Shown one piece after another: positions 1 through 6,721 of a stretch of DNA of 11,035 bases (position 1 is its first letter; each line of letters starts with the position of its first letter). The position numbers and the translations under genes are program-made. The notes beneath the pieces were generated by a model. That model saw only the letters and a list, made by a program, of their open reading frames with translations, was not told where the DNA came from and searched no databases. Origin of the DNA: an uncultured Porphyromonas sp. (GTDB taxonomy: Bacteria > Bacteroidota > Bacteroidia > Bacteroidales > Porphyromonadaceae); assembly GCA_947253195.1 (NCBI GenBank), contig CAMXXM010000027.1, forward strand, positions 1-11,035, in the 5' to 3' direction.

Positions 1-48
1 AGATTAGAATAACGGTCTCGTGGGCTCGGAGATGTGTATAAGAGACAG
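1..48 (+). other. Sequencing adapter left on the contig end (P7 tail, index, Nextera read-2 adapter)
   Basis: Bases 15-48 match the 34-nt Nextera read-2 transposon adapter exactly, ending with the 19-bp Tn5 mosaic end (AGATGTGTATAAGAGACAG) at 30-48. Bases 1-4 (AGAT) match the 3' end of the Illumina P7 primer, and bases 5-14 sit exactly where a 10-nt i7 index would. Genomic sequence therefore starts at base 49. Translated on the minus strand the adapter gives the residues [11 protein letters not shown]; on the plus strand it gives MYKRQ. Both are spurious. The adapter match is seen directly; the index reading follows from the known library layout. Confidence 0.97.
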
Positions 49-1686
49 GCAGTAGATGATCTCCTTGCCCTGGCGGTCTCGGACGCGGAAGAGGGGCGTC
101 TGGAGGATGAAGACGTGATTCTCACGGATCAGCTCGGGGAAGAACTGGAGGAAGAAGGTGATGATCAGCAGGCGTATGTGCATCCCGTCCACATCGGCAT
201 CGGTGGCGACGATGACGCGATTGTAGCGGAGGTCCTCGAGCCCGTCCTCGATGTTGAGGGCGGCCTGGAGGAGGTTGAATTCCTCATTCTCGTACACCAC
301 TTTCTTGGAGAGGCCGTACGAGTTGAGCGGCTTGCCACGGAGGGAGAAGACCGCCTGGTACTCCGGGTCGCGGCTCTGGGTGATGCTGCCGCTGGCGGAG
401 AGTCCCTCTGTGATGAAGATCTCGGTACGCTCCGGCTCCTTAGCCTTGGGGTCATTGAAGTGTACGGTGCAGTCGCGGAGCTTCTTATTGTAGAGGGAGG
501 CTTTCTTGACACGCTCCTTGGCTTTCTTGGAGATGCCCTGGAGGGCCTTCCGCTCCCGCTCGTTGTCGACCACCTTCTTCTGCAAGATCTCGGCGGTGTC
601 GGGGTGCTTGTGTAGGTAGTTGTCGAGCTGGAGCTTGACAAAGTCGATGACAAACTTCTGGATCGAGATGCCGCCCTCGGAGATCTCGCGGCTGCCGAGC
701 TTGGTCTTGGTCTGCGACTCGAAGACCGGCTCCTGGATCCGGATGCTGATGGCGGCGGTGATGCCGGAGCGGATGTCGTTGTAGTCGTAACTCTTGTCGA
801 AAAACTCCTTCACCGTCTTGCCGATCGCCTCCTTGAAGGCGGAGAGGTGGGTCCCGCCGTGGAGGGTATTCTGTCCGTTGACAAAGGAGTAGTACTCCTC
901 GCCGTACTGGGTGGAGTGCGTGATCGCCACCTCGATGTCATCGCCCTGCAGATGGATGATGGGGTAGAGCGGGGTGGAGGTCATATTGTCCTCAAGGAGG
1001 TCGAGGAGCCCATTACGGGAGATGAAGCGGGTGCCATTGAGGTGGATCGTCAGCCCCGGCTGCAGGTAGGTGTACATCCGGATCATGCTGTGGACGAACT
1101 CCTGCTGGTAGCGGTAGTTGCGGAAGATGTCCGGATCGGCGTAGTAGTCGACGAAGGTGCCGTCGTGCTCGCCGGGGGCGGGCAGTATGTCGCCCTCCTC
1201 GATGAGCTTCCCCTTCTCGAAGACGACTGTCTTCACCGTCCCGTCGCGGTAGGAGGAGACCGCCATACGGGTGGAGAGGGCATTGACCGCCTTGAGCCCG
1301 ACGCCATTGAGCCCGACAGACTTCTTGAAGACCTCGTTGTCGTACTTGGCGCCGGTATTCATCGTGCCTACGGCCTTGGCGAGGGAGCCCTGAGGGATAC
1401 CTCGCCCGTGGTCGCGGACAGTGACGTGGCGGTGCTCCTCCTCGTCGATCGTGATGTAGATGTGCTTGCCGTACCCCATCGTGTACTCGTCGATGGAGTT
1501 GTCGATCACCTCCTTGAGGAGGACGTAGATGCCGTCGTCGGGAGCTGTGCCGTCGCCCAGCTTGCCGATGTACATACCGGGACGGAGCCGGATGTGCTCC
1601 ATCGGGTCGAGGGTGACAATCTTATCCTCTTGGTAGAGGGGATCGGGTGTGGTAGGCAGGACGGTCTTCTCTTCTGCGTCGGTCAT
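49..1686 (-). CDS. parE: DNA topoisomerase IV subunit B (ParE), 3' end missing
   Basis: ATPase subunit of the type IIA topoisomerase that decatenates and relaxes chromosomes together with ParC. 546 genuine residues are present. The N-terminal GHKL ATPase has E59 and N63 ([12 protein letters not shown]), DHGRGIP at 92-98 and GLNGVG at 125-130. The transducer domain carries the QTKTKLG loop at 325-331. The TOPRIM domain has E427 (TEGLSASG) and DADVDG at 496-501, so the metal ligands are intact. Full-length relatives run to roughly 620-650 residues, so the C-terminal end is lost where the contig breaks into adapter. ParE is preferred to GyrB because of the short Bacteroidota-type TOPRIM region ([26 protein letters not shown]). 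The ATG at 1684-1686 directly abuts the TAA of the preceding GNAT gene, so the two are probably co-transcribed and translationally coupled. The Leu after E427-G428 replaces the usual Asp of EGDSA. Confidence 0.95.
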
Positions 1687-3054
1687 TTACCTATTCTCTC
1701 CTTCGTATTTCTTCATTTCCTCGACGGAGGTGCGGGGCATCAGCAGTCTATTGGGCTGATCCTCGTCTCTCTGCGCCTCCTCCTTTGCCCTCTTCTCCCG
1801 CCGTCTCTTGGCGAGCTCCTCGCCCCTCTCCGTCAGGGGGGTGACGTAGCAGCGGTGGGTCTTGTGGTGGATCTTGCGGAAGAAATTCCACTGCACCTGC
1901 ACGTGGACATTGTGCTCCAGCTCCAGATTGGACTCCAGGAAGCGGACGCCATACTGCCGGACGATCGGGATCATCATATCGAAGAGGAGAGCGATCAATC
2001 CCCGCCCCTGATACTCCGGATCCACGGCAATGAGCATTAGGTCCATTACCTCCGCCTTGCGGCTCTTGAGCGCCTTGAGGATAGGGATGAAGCCAAAGGG
2101 CCAAAGCCTCCCCTGCGAGCGCTGCAGTGCACGCGTAATTGAGGGCATGGCGACCCCGAAGCCGACCAATTTCCCATCCGAGACCTGACGCACGAGCCCT
2201 ATGAGGTCGGTATTGATCAGCGGGAGGAAAGTGTCTATCAGCTGCTGCGTCTCTGCCTTGGTGAGTACGCTGGCACCGTAGAGGTTGCTGTAGGTGCGAT
2301 TGAAGAGGTCGAAGATGTCATCTGCATACTCCTCCACGAGACGTCTCCGGTCGTGCACGATGAAGGCCTCAAGATTGTATCTCCGCCGGACGAGATCGGC
2401 ACCCTTGCGGTACCGCTCCGGGACGGTATGCGGTGGGATGATCCGGAAGCCGAGCCAGTCGACGTCTTTCTCAAAGCCCATACGATCCATGTGCTTGGGG
2501 TAGTAGGGGTAATTGTAATTCTCGATGAAGGTGGCGACCTGGCTAAAGCCCTCGATCAGCATCCCCTCGCGATCCATGTCGGTGAAGCCAAGCGGTCCCA
2601 CCAGCTCGTCGCAGGCATAGTCATTGGCCCACTCCTTCACCGCGTCCATCAGGGCATCGACCACCTCCTCGTCGTCCTCGAAGTCAAAGAAGCCGAAGCG
2701 GGCGCGATTTTGGTGCCACCGCTCGTTGCAGTTGTGGTTGATCATCCCCGCTATGCGCCCCACGATGCAGTCACCGCGGTAGGCAAGGTAGCAGACATAG
2801 TCGCAGTGCTCAAGGGTAGGGTTTTTGCCCCTGGTGAGGGTGTCCATGTCGCCGTCGATGAGAGGCGGGCAGTAGTAGGGACTCCCCTTGTAGAGGCTCA
2901 CAGGATACTCGACAAAGTCGCGCAGCAGACTCCTGCTTGTCACGCGTACGATGCGCAGCTCGTGGGGGGTAGGCAGTACCTCTCCCTTGCTGATGCCGAG
3001 GAGCTTCCTGATCCACTGACCTTGCTTGCTGTTGTACACTTTCTTGATACCCAT
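1687..3054 (-). CDS. Conserved Bacteroidota protein with C-terminal GNAT acetyltransferase fold
   Basis: 455-residue cytoplasmic protein of a widespread family annotated as hypothetical or N-acetyltransferase; its substrate is not known to me. The N-terminal half has the family pattern SLYKGSPYYCPPL, then VGRIAGMINH and GPLGFTDMDREGMLIEGF (about residues 153-170). The C-terminal GNAT part has LMLIAVDPEYQGRGL, where YQGRGL (348-353) fits the acetyl-CoA pyrophosphate-binding loop, followed by an ESNLELEHN stretch. A lysine/arginine/glutamate-rich tail (about 409-435) is probably disordered. The ATG at 3052-3054 is chosen because a consensus Bacteroidota promoter lies at 3104-3129, downstream of the only longer start (a TTG at 3129). 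The gene follows rnc after a 271-nt gap and its TAA touches the parE ATG. The family is certain in outline, the enzymatic role is not; a structural or inactive GNAT is possible. Confidence 0.85.
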   Translation of the reverse strand: MGIKKVYNSKQGQWIRKLLGISKGEVLPTPHELRIVRVTSRSLLRDFVEYPVSLYKGSPYYCPPLIDGDMDTLTRGKNPTLEHCDYVCYLAYRGDCIVGRIAGMINHNCNERWHQNRARFGFFDFEDDEEVVDALMDAVKEWANDYACDELVGPLGFTDMDREGMLIEGFSQVATFIENYNYPYYPKHMDRMGFEKDVDWLGFRIIPPHTVPERYRKGADLVRRRYNLEAFIVHDRRRLVEEYADDIFDLFNRTYSNLYGASVLTKAETQQLIDTFLPLINTDLIGLVRQVSDGKLVGFGVAMPSITRALQRSQGRLWPFGFIPILKALKSRKAEVMDLMLIAVDPEYQGRGLIALLFDMMIPIVRQYGVRFLESNLELEHNVHVQVQWNFFRKIHHKTHRCYVTPLTERGEELAKRRREKRAKEEAQRDEDQPNRLLMPRTSVEEMKKYEGENR

Positions 3055-3103
3055 GATGTCTCTTGCTACTCTTGGTGCTGATGATAAGACCTCCACCCCA
3101 CGA

Positions 3104-3129
3104 CAAAGGTAATCAAAATTGCAATCCAA
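3104..3129 (-). promoter_or_regulatory. Predicted promoter for the GNAT-parE operon
   Basis: On the minus strand, TACCTTTG (3111-3104) matches the Bacteroidota sigma-ABfr -7 consensus TAnnTTTG exactly. A TTG at 3129-3127 lies 15 nt upstream and could serve as the -33 element, a little closer than is typical. Transcription would start near 3097, giving a leader of about 43 nt before the ATG at 3054. This is a consensus match, not mapped data. Confidence 0.55.
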
Positions 3130-3138
3130 GACCCTAAA

Positions 3139-3216
3139 TCACCGAGGTACCTTATGGCAGCAGCATCCGTAGCAATCCCGCGACTCGCGGGGGTTACCAC
3201 CTGAATAGACACACAT
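3139..3216 (-). CDS. Possible 25-residue cysteine-rich small ORF (leader-peptide-like)
   Basis: An ATG at 3214-3216 opens a 25-codon frame ending at TGA (3139-3141). The product has five cysteines, and its C-terminal third reads CYGCCCHKVPR. An AGGAG-like purine run lies about 13 nt upstream of the ATG. The frame ends before the promoter predicted for the GNAT gene and encloses a perfect 6-bp GC stem (3177-3191). I do not recognise a family. The codons could equally be a chance frame, since the same reading frame continues upstream as an antisense-type frame across the rnc end. Low confidence, recorded because the cysteine cluster is striking for so short a frame. Confidence 0.22.
   Translation of the reverse strand: MCVYSGGNPRESRDCYGCCCHKVPR
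3177..3191. other. GC-rich hairpin, 6-bp stem
   Basis: CCCGCG (3177-3182), loop ACT, CGCGGG (3186-3191) form a perfect stem on either strand. No T run follows it, so it is not a standard intrinsic terminator. It overlaps the cysteine-rich small ORF and may limit read-through from rnc into the GNAT gene. Confidence 0.4.
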
Positions 3217-3325
3217 TAAAGAAGAAATCTCCTCTGAGAGATGCGCCAGGGTAAACGACTTTGAGGGTCGGGTCGCGGGGTGCGGCTCGGCCCTCTTACT
3301 TAGACGGACTGTGGATGTGGGAAGG

Positions 3326-4111
3326 TCAGCGCTCGGCGAGGAGGTGGAGGGCACTCTGCGCTGCCATCTGGTCTGCAGCCTTCTTGCTGGGACCGCTCCC
3401 CCGGGAGAGGATCTCGCCCTCAGCCCCGACGCGGAGCGCGATGTGGTGAACCACCTCGCCGGGCGTCTCCTCCGTCTCCCCGAGGTAGTCAAAGAGGTAG
3501 GGCGTGCCCTCCCGCTGCATCTTGATGATAAAGGCTGACTTGTAGTCCTCCTCCTGGCGTGAGACCTTATCCATATTCTTCCGCGAGATTACCACCTGCT
3601 TCTTGACAAAGTCGGCAGTCTCCTCAAATCCCTTGTCGAGGTAGAGTGCCCCGATGAAGGCCTCAAGGGCATTCCCCGGCACATCGCTGTGCTCGAGGTC
3701 GACTCCCGGAGAGACCCTGAGGATCTTATCGATCCCCATATTGCGCGCCAGCTTATTGATCTGCTTGCGGCTGATGAGGAAGGAGCGGATCTGCGTCAGC
3801 CCACCCTCATCCTCATCGGGATAGAGCCGGTAGGCGGCGGCAGCTATCACCGCACCGAGGAGGCTGTCGCCGAGGTACTCAAGCCGCTCATTTTGCTTCC
3901 CCCCGTTACTGCCGACATAAGAGGAGTGGGTGAGTGCTTGGGCAAAGATCCTCCAGTCGGTCGGCCTCTGCCCGGTCACCTCGTGGACAAAGCTCTCGAC
4001 GCTGCGTCGGTACTCCTCTGCAGGAGTGATCCTCCGTCTCCTTGCGGGGGCTTGACCGAGAGTGCGGACACTCTGCCTAAGCAGGTCCAGGAGGCGTCCC
4101 ATGTGGCTCAT
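3326..4111 (-). CDS. rnc: Ribonuclease III
   Basis: Double-strand-specific endoribonuclease that processes rRNA precursors and structured mRNAs, acting as a homodimer in the cytoplasm. 261 residues. The RNase III signature NERLEYLGDSLLG lies at 74-86, giving E75, E78 and D82 as equivalents of E. coli E38, E41 and D45. The second catalytic helix reads GNALEAFIGALYLD, with N147 where E. coli has D114 and E150 matching E117. A double-stranded RNA-binding domain spans about 186-258 and ends with the typical SGPSKKAADQMAAQSAL. The N-terminal 30 residues are basic and variable. The frame can be opened at a GTG (4132) overlapping fabF by 10 nt. The ATG at 4111 is preferred, 11 nt after the fabF stop; an ATG at 4102 is also possible. 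It is the third gene of an acpP-fabF-rnc operon, an order common in Bacteroidota. Confidence 0.95.
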   Translation of the reverse strand: MSHMGRLLDLLRQSVRTLGQAPARRRRITPAEEYRRSVESFVHEVTGQRPTDWRIFAQALTHSSYVGSNGGKQNERLEYLGDSLLGAVIAAAAYRLYPDEDEGGLTQIRSFLISRKQINKLARNMGIDKILRVSPGVDLEHSDVPGNALEAFIGALYLDKGFEETADFVKKQVVISRKNMDKVSRQEEDYKSAFIIKMQREGTPYLFDYLGETEETPGEVVHHIALRVGAEGEILSRGSGPSKKAADQMAAQSALHLLAER

Positions 4112-4122
4112 GGTCACCCGTC

Positions 4123-5376
4123 TTACTTCCACTTCTTGAGTATGATGGTGCCGTTGTGCCCACCGAAGCCGAAGGTATTGGAGAGCGCATACTCTATGGG
4201 GCGCTCCTTGGCGGTATTGAAGGTAAAGTCGAGCCTTGGGTCGAAGTCCGGATCATCGTCATCCGCAGCGTGATTGATCGTCGGGGGGATGATCCCGTCC
4301 CTGAGGGCGAGGATCGACAGCACCGCCTCGACGGCTCCGGCACCACCGAGGAGGTGACCGGTCATCGACTTCGTGGAGCTGATGCTCATCTTGCTCACGT
4401 GATCGCCGAAGAGGGCGACGATGGCGCGCGCCTCACTGACGTCCCCGACGGGGGTGGAGGTGCCGTGGACATTGATGTAGTCGATCTTGTCGGGCGTGAC
4501 CCCCGCATCCTCCATGGCGCGCGTCATCACGAGGCGAGCGCCCAGCCCCTCAGGGTGAGAGGCGGTGAGGTGGTAGGCATCGGCACTCATGCCGACACCG
4601 ACGATCTCCGCGTAGATCCGTGCCCCGCGTGCCACGGCATGCTCCATCTCCTCCAGCACGAGGATCGCACCGCCCTCACCGAGGACGAAGCCATCCCTAC
4701 TCTTGGAGAAAGGCCGAGAGGCGGTCTCGGGGCTGTCGTTGCGTGTCGAGAGTGCCTGGAGGCTGTTGAAGCCTCCCAGCCCGCTGACAGAGATCGCTGC
4801 CTCCGCACCACCGGCGAGGCAGATGGGCGTGCGACCAAGACGGATATTGTCGACCGCAGAGATGATGGAGTGGGTCGAGGAGGCGCAGGCGGAGACGGTG
4901 CCAAAGTTGGGTCCCCGGAAGCCATACTCGATTGAGATCACCCCGGCAGCCATATCGCTGATCAGCTTAGGCACCATATAGGGTGAGAAGTGGGGTCCCT
5001 GCTCGGCATCGTAGTCGAGGATATTCTCCTCGAGCGAACCGATCCCGCCGATGCCGCTGCATACGATCACCCCGATCTCATCCTTATCCTCCCGCTCCAG
5101 GTCGAGCTGAGAGTCCTCGAGTGCCTCCCTCGCAGCGATGAGGGCAAATTGGGTGTATCGGTCGCACTTCTTGGCCAGCTTACGGTCCAGGAAATCGGTC
5201 ACCCGGAAGTCCTTCACCTCGCAGGCAAAGTGTGTCTTGAAGTGCTCCGGGTCAAAGAGCGTGATCGGCCCGGCGCCACTACGCCCGGCCTTGGCTGCTT
5301 CCCACGTCGATGGCACGTCGTATCCGAGCGGCGTGATGGCGCCGACTCCGGTGACGACTACTCTTTTTAGCTCCAT
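4123..5376 (-). CDS. fabF: Beta-ketoacyl-ACP synthase II (FabF)
   Basis: Condensing enzyme of type II fatty acid synthesis: it joins malonyl-ACP to a growing acyl-ACP with release of CO2. 417 residues, the usual length. The thiolase-fold catalytic set is complete: nucleophile C164 in SACASSTHS, H304 in VHGTSTPVGD, K336 in STKSMTGH, H341, and the gating loop NTFGFGGHN around F402-F404. The N-terminus RVVVTGVGAITPLG is typical, which fixes the ATG at 5374-5376. It lies 195 nt downstream of acpP, whose product carries its substrates, and upstream of rnc. The acpP-fabF gap contains a strong hairpin that could set the acpP:fabF transcript ratio. FabF is preferred to FabB because of overall length and the GVGAITPLG and HGTSTPVGD patterns. 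Confidence 0.97.
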   Translation of the reverse strand: MELKRVVVTGVGAITPLGYDVPSTWEAAKAGRSGAGPITLFDPEHFKTHFACEVKDFRVTDFLDRKLAKKCDRYTQFALIAAREALEDSQLDLEREDKDEIGVIVCSGIGGIGSLEENILDYDAEQGPHFSPYMVPKLISDMAAGVISIEYGFRGPNFGTVSACASSTHSIISAVDNIRLGRTPICLAGGAEAAISVSGLGGFNSLQALSTRNDSPETASRPFSKSRDGFVLGEGGAILVLEEMEHAVARGARIYAEIVGVGMSADAYHLTASHPEGLGARLVMTRAMEDAGVTPDKIDYINVHGTSTPVGDVSEARAIVALFGDHVSKMSISSTKSMTGHLLGGAGAVEAVLSILALRDGIIPPTINHAADDDDPDFDPRLDFTFNTAKERPIEYALSNTFGFGGHNGTIILKKWK

Positions 5377-5433
5377 GTATGTATGATTGATTGCGCAGTG
5401 AAGTCCATACGGACATCCGATCTCCTCCGGCTC

Positions 5434-5480
5434 CCCCTACGAGCAAAGGGGATGGGTCCGCAGCTACGGACACACCCCCT
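5434..5480 (-). promoter_or_regulatory. Hairpin with two competing pairings between acpP and fabF
   Basis: Bases 5447-5460 pair with 5467-5480 at 12 of 14 positions around a 6-nt loop. The outer stem is AGGGG/CCCCT and the inner stem GTCCG/CGGAC. The same AGGGG (5447-5451) can instead pair with a second CCCCT at 5434-5438. On the acpP-to-fabF transcript the two pairings exclude each other, which is the geometry of an attenuator or a processing site. A smaller 5-bp hairpin lies at 5486-5500. There is no T tract. The remaining bases of the 5377-5571 gap show no consensus promoter or small gene that I can support. Confidence 0.4.
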
Positions 5481-5571
5481 ATGATCTGTCAGGCGGACAG
5501 AGCCGTACCGGCAACGGGACAGCCCTCTCCGAAGCAAAAGCCCCTACGACAGAGGCTCCGGTGATCGATGA

Positions 5572-5820
5572 TTAGCGATCCTTGACAGCCTCTAGGACGT
5601 GGTCCACAGCGTCGCCGACGGTCTGGATCTTCTGAGCCTCGTCGTCCTCGATCTTGATGTCAAACTCCTTCTCAAACTCCATGATCAGCTCCACGGTGTC
5701 AAGAGAGTCAGCACCCAGATCCAGGGTGAAATTAGCCTCATCCTTTACCTCAGAGGCATCGACATTAAGCTTGTCAACGATGATGTCCTCTACCTTCTTT
5801 GCGACTTCGTCACGTGTCAT
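5572..5820 (-). CDS. acpP: Acyl carrier protein
   Basis: Small acidic carrier of fatty acyl intermediates; it is modified with 4'-phosphopantetheine by holo-ACP synthase. 82 residues with the DSL attachment motif in [20 protein letters not shown]39 is the modified serine. The sequence is strongly acidic and predicted all-helical, with the usual ACP ending [15 protein letters not shown]. The ATG at 5818-5820 begins [13 protein letters not shown], which aligns with other ACPs. It is the first gene of the left-reading acpP-fabF-rnc operon and is divergent from purN. A consensus -7 element on the minus strand at 5917-5924 would drive it with a leader of about 90 nt. Confidence 0.97.
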   Translation of the reverse strand: MTRDEVAKKVEDIIVDKLNVDASEVKDEANFTLDLGADSLDTVELIMEFEKEFDIKIEDDEAQKIQTVGDAVDHVLEAVKDR

Positions 5821-5859
5821 ATTGGTATGTCTATTTAGTGATTAAGTATTGAAAAAACG

Positions 5860-5867
5860 TATCTTTG
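5860..5867 (+). promoter_or_regulatory. Candidate -7 promoter element reading toward purN
   Basis: TATCTTTG matches the Bacteroidota TAnnTTTG consensus. The nearest TTG (5849-5851) is only 8 nt upstream, too close for a normal -33 element, so support is weak. A transcript starting here would have a leader of about 100 nt before the purN ATG at 5968. A looser match (ATAATTTG, 5928-5935) lies nearer to purN. Confidence 0.3.
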
Positions 5868-5916
5868 TCTCACAGGGATGGGATCAACGCACAGCATACC
5901 TCACCCTTAGACAAGG

Positions 5917-5940
5917 CAAAGATACATATAATTTGCACAA
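5917..5940 (-). promoter_or_regulatory. Candidate promoter for the acpP-fabF-rnc operon
   Basis: On the minus strand TATCTTTG (5924-5917) fits the TAnnTTTG -7 consensus exactly. A TTG at 5940-5938 is 13 nt upstream, shorter than the usual spacing. The implied start is near 5910, giving a leader of about 90 nt. It faces the candidate purN -7 element at 5860-5867, so the two transcripts would overlap by about 50 bp. Confidence 0.45.
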
Positions 5941-5967
5941 TGAAATAAGTTCGTGCATTTTCACGTT

Positions 5968-6567
5968 ATGACTAAGATAGCAATATTTGCCTCCGGCAAC
6001 GGAACCAATATGGAGCAGATCGCCGAGTACCTCGGCGCCCACCCGGAGGCAGCGCTCTCCGTCGCATGCGTGGTGATCAATCGCCGAGAGGCCTATGTGC
6101 GCCACCGAGCAGAGCGGCTTGGGATCGAGGTGAAGTACTTCACCCGCGCGGAGCTGACCGACCCTGAGGTGCTGCTGCCCTACCTCCGCGAGCGGGGGGT
6201 GGAGGCGATCGTGCTGGCGGGGTACATGGCACTCATCCCGCACTTCCTCCTCGAGGCCTATCCGGGTCTGATCCTCAATATCCACCCCGCCCTCCTGCCC
6301 AAGTATGGGGGCAAGGGGATGTACGGCATGCACGTCCACGAGGCGGTACACACCGCCGGCGAGCGGGAGACCGGCATCACGATCCACGAGATCGACGAGC
6401 AGTACGACCGCGGGAGGACGATCTACCAGGCGCGCACCGAGATCAGCCCCGAGGAGACACCTGAGGAGATCGCCGCCAAGATCCACCTCCTCGAGCGCGA
6501 CCACTACCCCCGCATCGTGGTCCGCTGGATCGAGTCAAAGCGCGAGGAGCACCTCCTCCACCGATAG
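5968..6567 (+). CDS. purN: Phosphoribosylglycinamide formyltransferase (GAR transformylase)
   Basis: Third step of purine synthesis: transfers a formyl group from 10-formyltetrahydrofolate to glycinamide ribonucleotide. 199 residues, normal for PurN. The N-terminus KIAIFASGNGTN is the phosphate-binding loop. N104 and H106 lie in LNIHPALLPKYGGKGMYG, and D147 in IDEQYDRG is the catalytic aspartate, so the Asn-His-Asp set is complete. YMALIPHFLL forms part of the folate site. The ATG at 5968 is chosen over an in-frame GTG at 5953, because MTKIAIFASGNG begins exactly at the first beta strand. It is divergent from acpP, a neighbour relation I recall from other Bacteroidota, and convergent with the glycan operon to its right. 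Confidence 0.96.
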   Translation: MTKIAIFASGNGTNMEQIAEYLGAHPEAALSVACVVINRREAYVRHRAERLGIEVKYFTRAELTDPEVLLPYLRERGVEAIVLAGYMALIPHFLLEAYPGLILNIHPALLPKYGGKGMYGMHVHEAVHTAGERETGITIHEIDEQYDRGRTIYQARTEISPEETPEEIAAKIHLLERDHYPRIVVRWIESKREEHLLHR

Positions 6568-6608
6568 TCCCAGGTCACCCCTCTCCACCGCACTCCCTCA
6601 GGCAGCGA

Positions 6609-6696
6609 TCTAATACCGATATTAGTCGCGACTAATATCGGTATCAGTAAACTCTAATATCGGTATTAGTGCGCACTAATATCGGTAAAAGAAATC
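6609..6696. repeat. Four tandem 22-bp units with an 18-bp palindromic core
   Basis: Units start at 6609, 6631, 6653 and 6675, exactly 22 bp apart. The core consensus is ACTAATAYCGRTATTAGT (first base A or T), followed by 4 variable bases (CGCG, AAAC, GCGC, AATC). The core is itself an inverted repeat: CTAATACCGATATTAG in unit 1 is the exact reverse complement of CTAATATCGGTATTAG in unit 3. Unit 4 has decayed in its right half. Units 1 and 2 together also make a perfect 32-bp palindrome (6613-6644) centred on TCGCGA. The block is AT-rich in a GC-rich setting and lies between the convergent 3' ends of purN and the glycan operon. Its function is unknown; a multi-dimer protein-binding array or a termination element would fit. 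Confidence 0.85.
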
Positions 6697-6721
6697 AGCG
6701 TGGTGGAGCGGGGAGAAATGG

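Larger units (their letters stand above)
3055..3325. other. Intergenic region between rnc and the GNAT gene
   Basis: These 271 bases hold three things I can point to: the predicted promoter at 3104-3129, a GC-rich hairpin at 3177-3191, and a 25-codon cysteine-rich small ORF at 3139-3216. The stretch 3217-3325 next to the rnc stop is GC-rich, with imperfect inverted repeats around 3263-3295, but I see no clear terminator with a T tract. No tRNA or recognisable riboswitch is visible. Confidence 0.6.

Noticed and set aside
34..615. Plus-strand frame of 193 codons starting MYKRQ
   Set aside because: It starts inside the adapter and is antisense to parE; MYKRQ is a translation of the Nextera sequence.
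847..2040. Plus-strand open frame of 397 codons
   Set aside because: Antisense across parE and the GNAT gene. Its Val/Leu/Asp-rich, motif-free product is what the complement of a GC-rich coding strand yields.
2353..3081. Plus-strand open frame of 242 codons
   Set aside because: Antisense to the GNAT gene, with no recognisable domain or signal.
3055..3129. 25-codon N-terminal extension of the GNAT protein from a TTG
   Set aside because: The predicted promoter lies within this stretch, the start codon is poor and the extension does not resemble the family.
4156..4935. Plus-strand open frame of 259 codons
   Set aside because: Antisense to fabF, whose catalytic residues are all present in the other strand.
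5279..5473. Small minus-strand gene between acpP and fabF
   Set aside because: It runs out of frame into fabF and its product is basic and low in complexity, with no support beyond an ATG.
5884..6504. Minus-strand open frame of 206 codons
   Set aside because: Antisense to purN, which has a complete catalytic set.
6609..6696. CRISPR array or dif site
   Set aside because: The units are contiguous with 4-nt gaps and no unique spacers, and no cas gene is near. The sequence does not look like a XerC/XerD arm pair, which would occur once.
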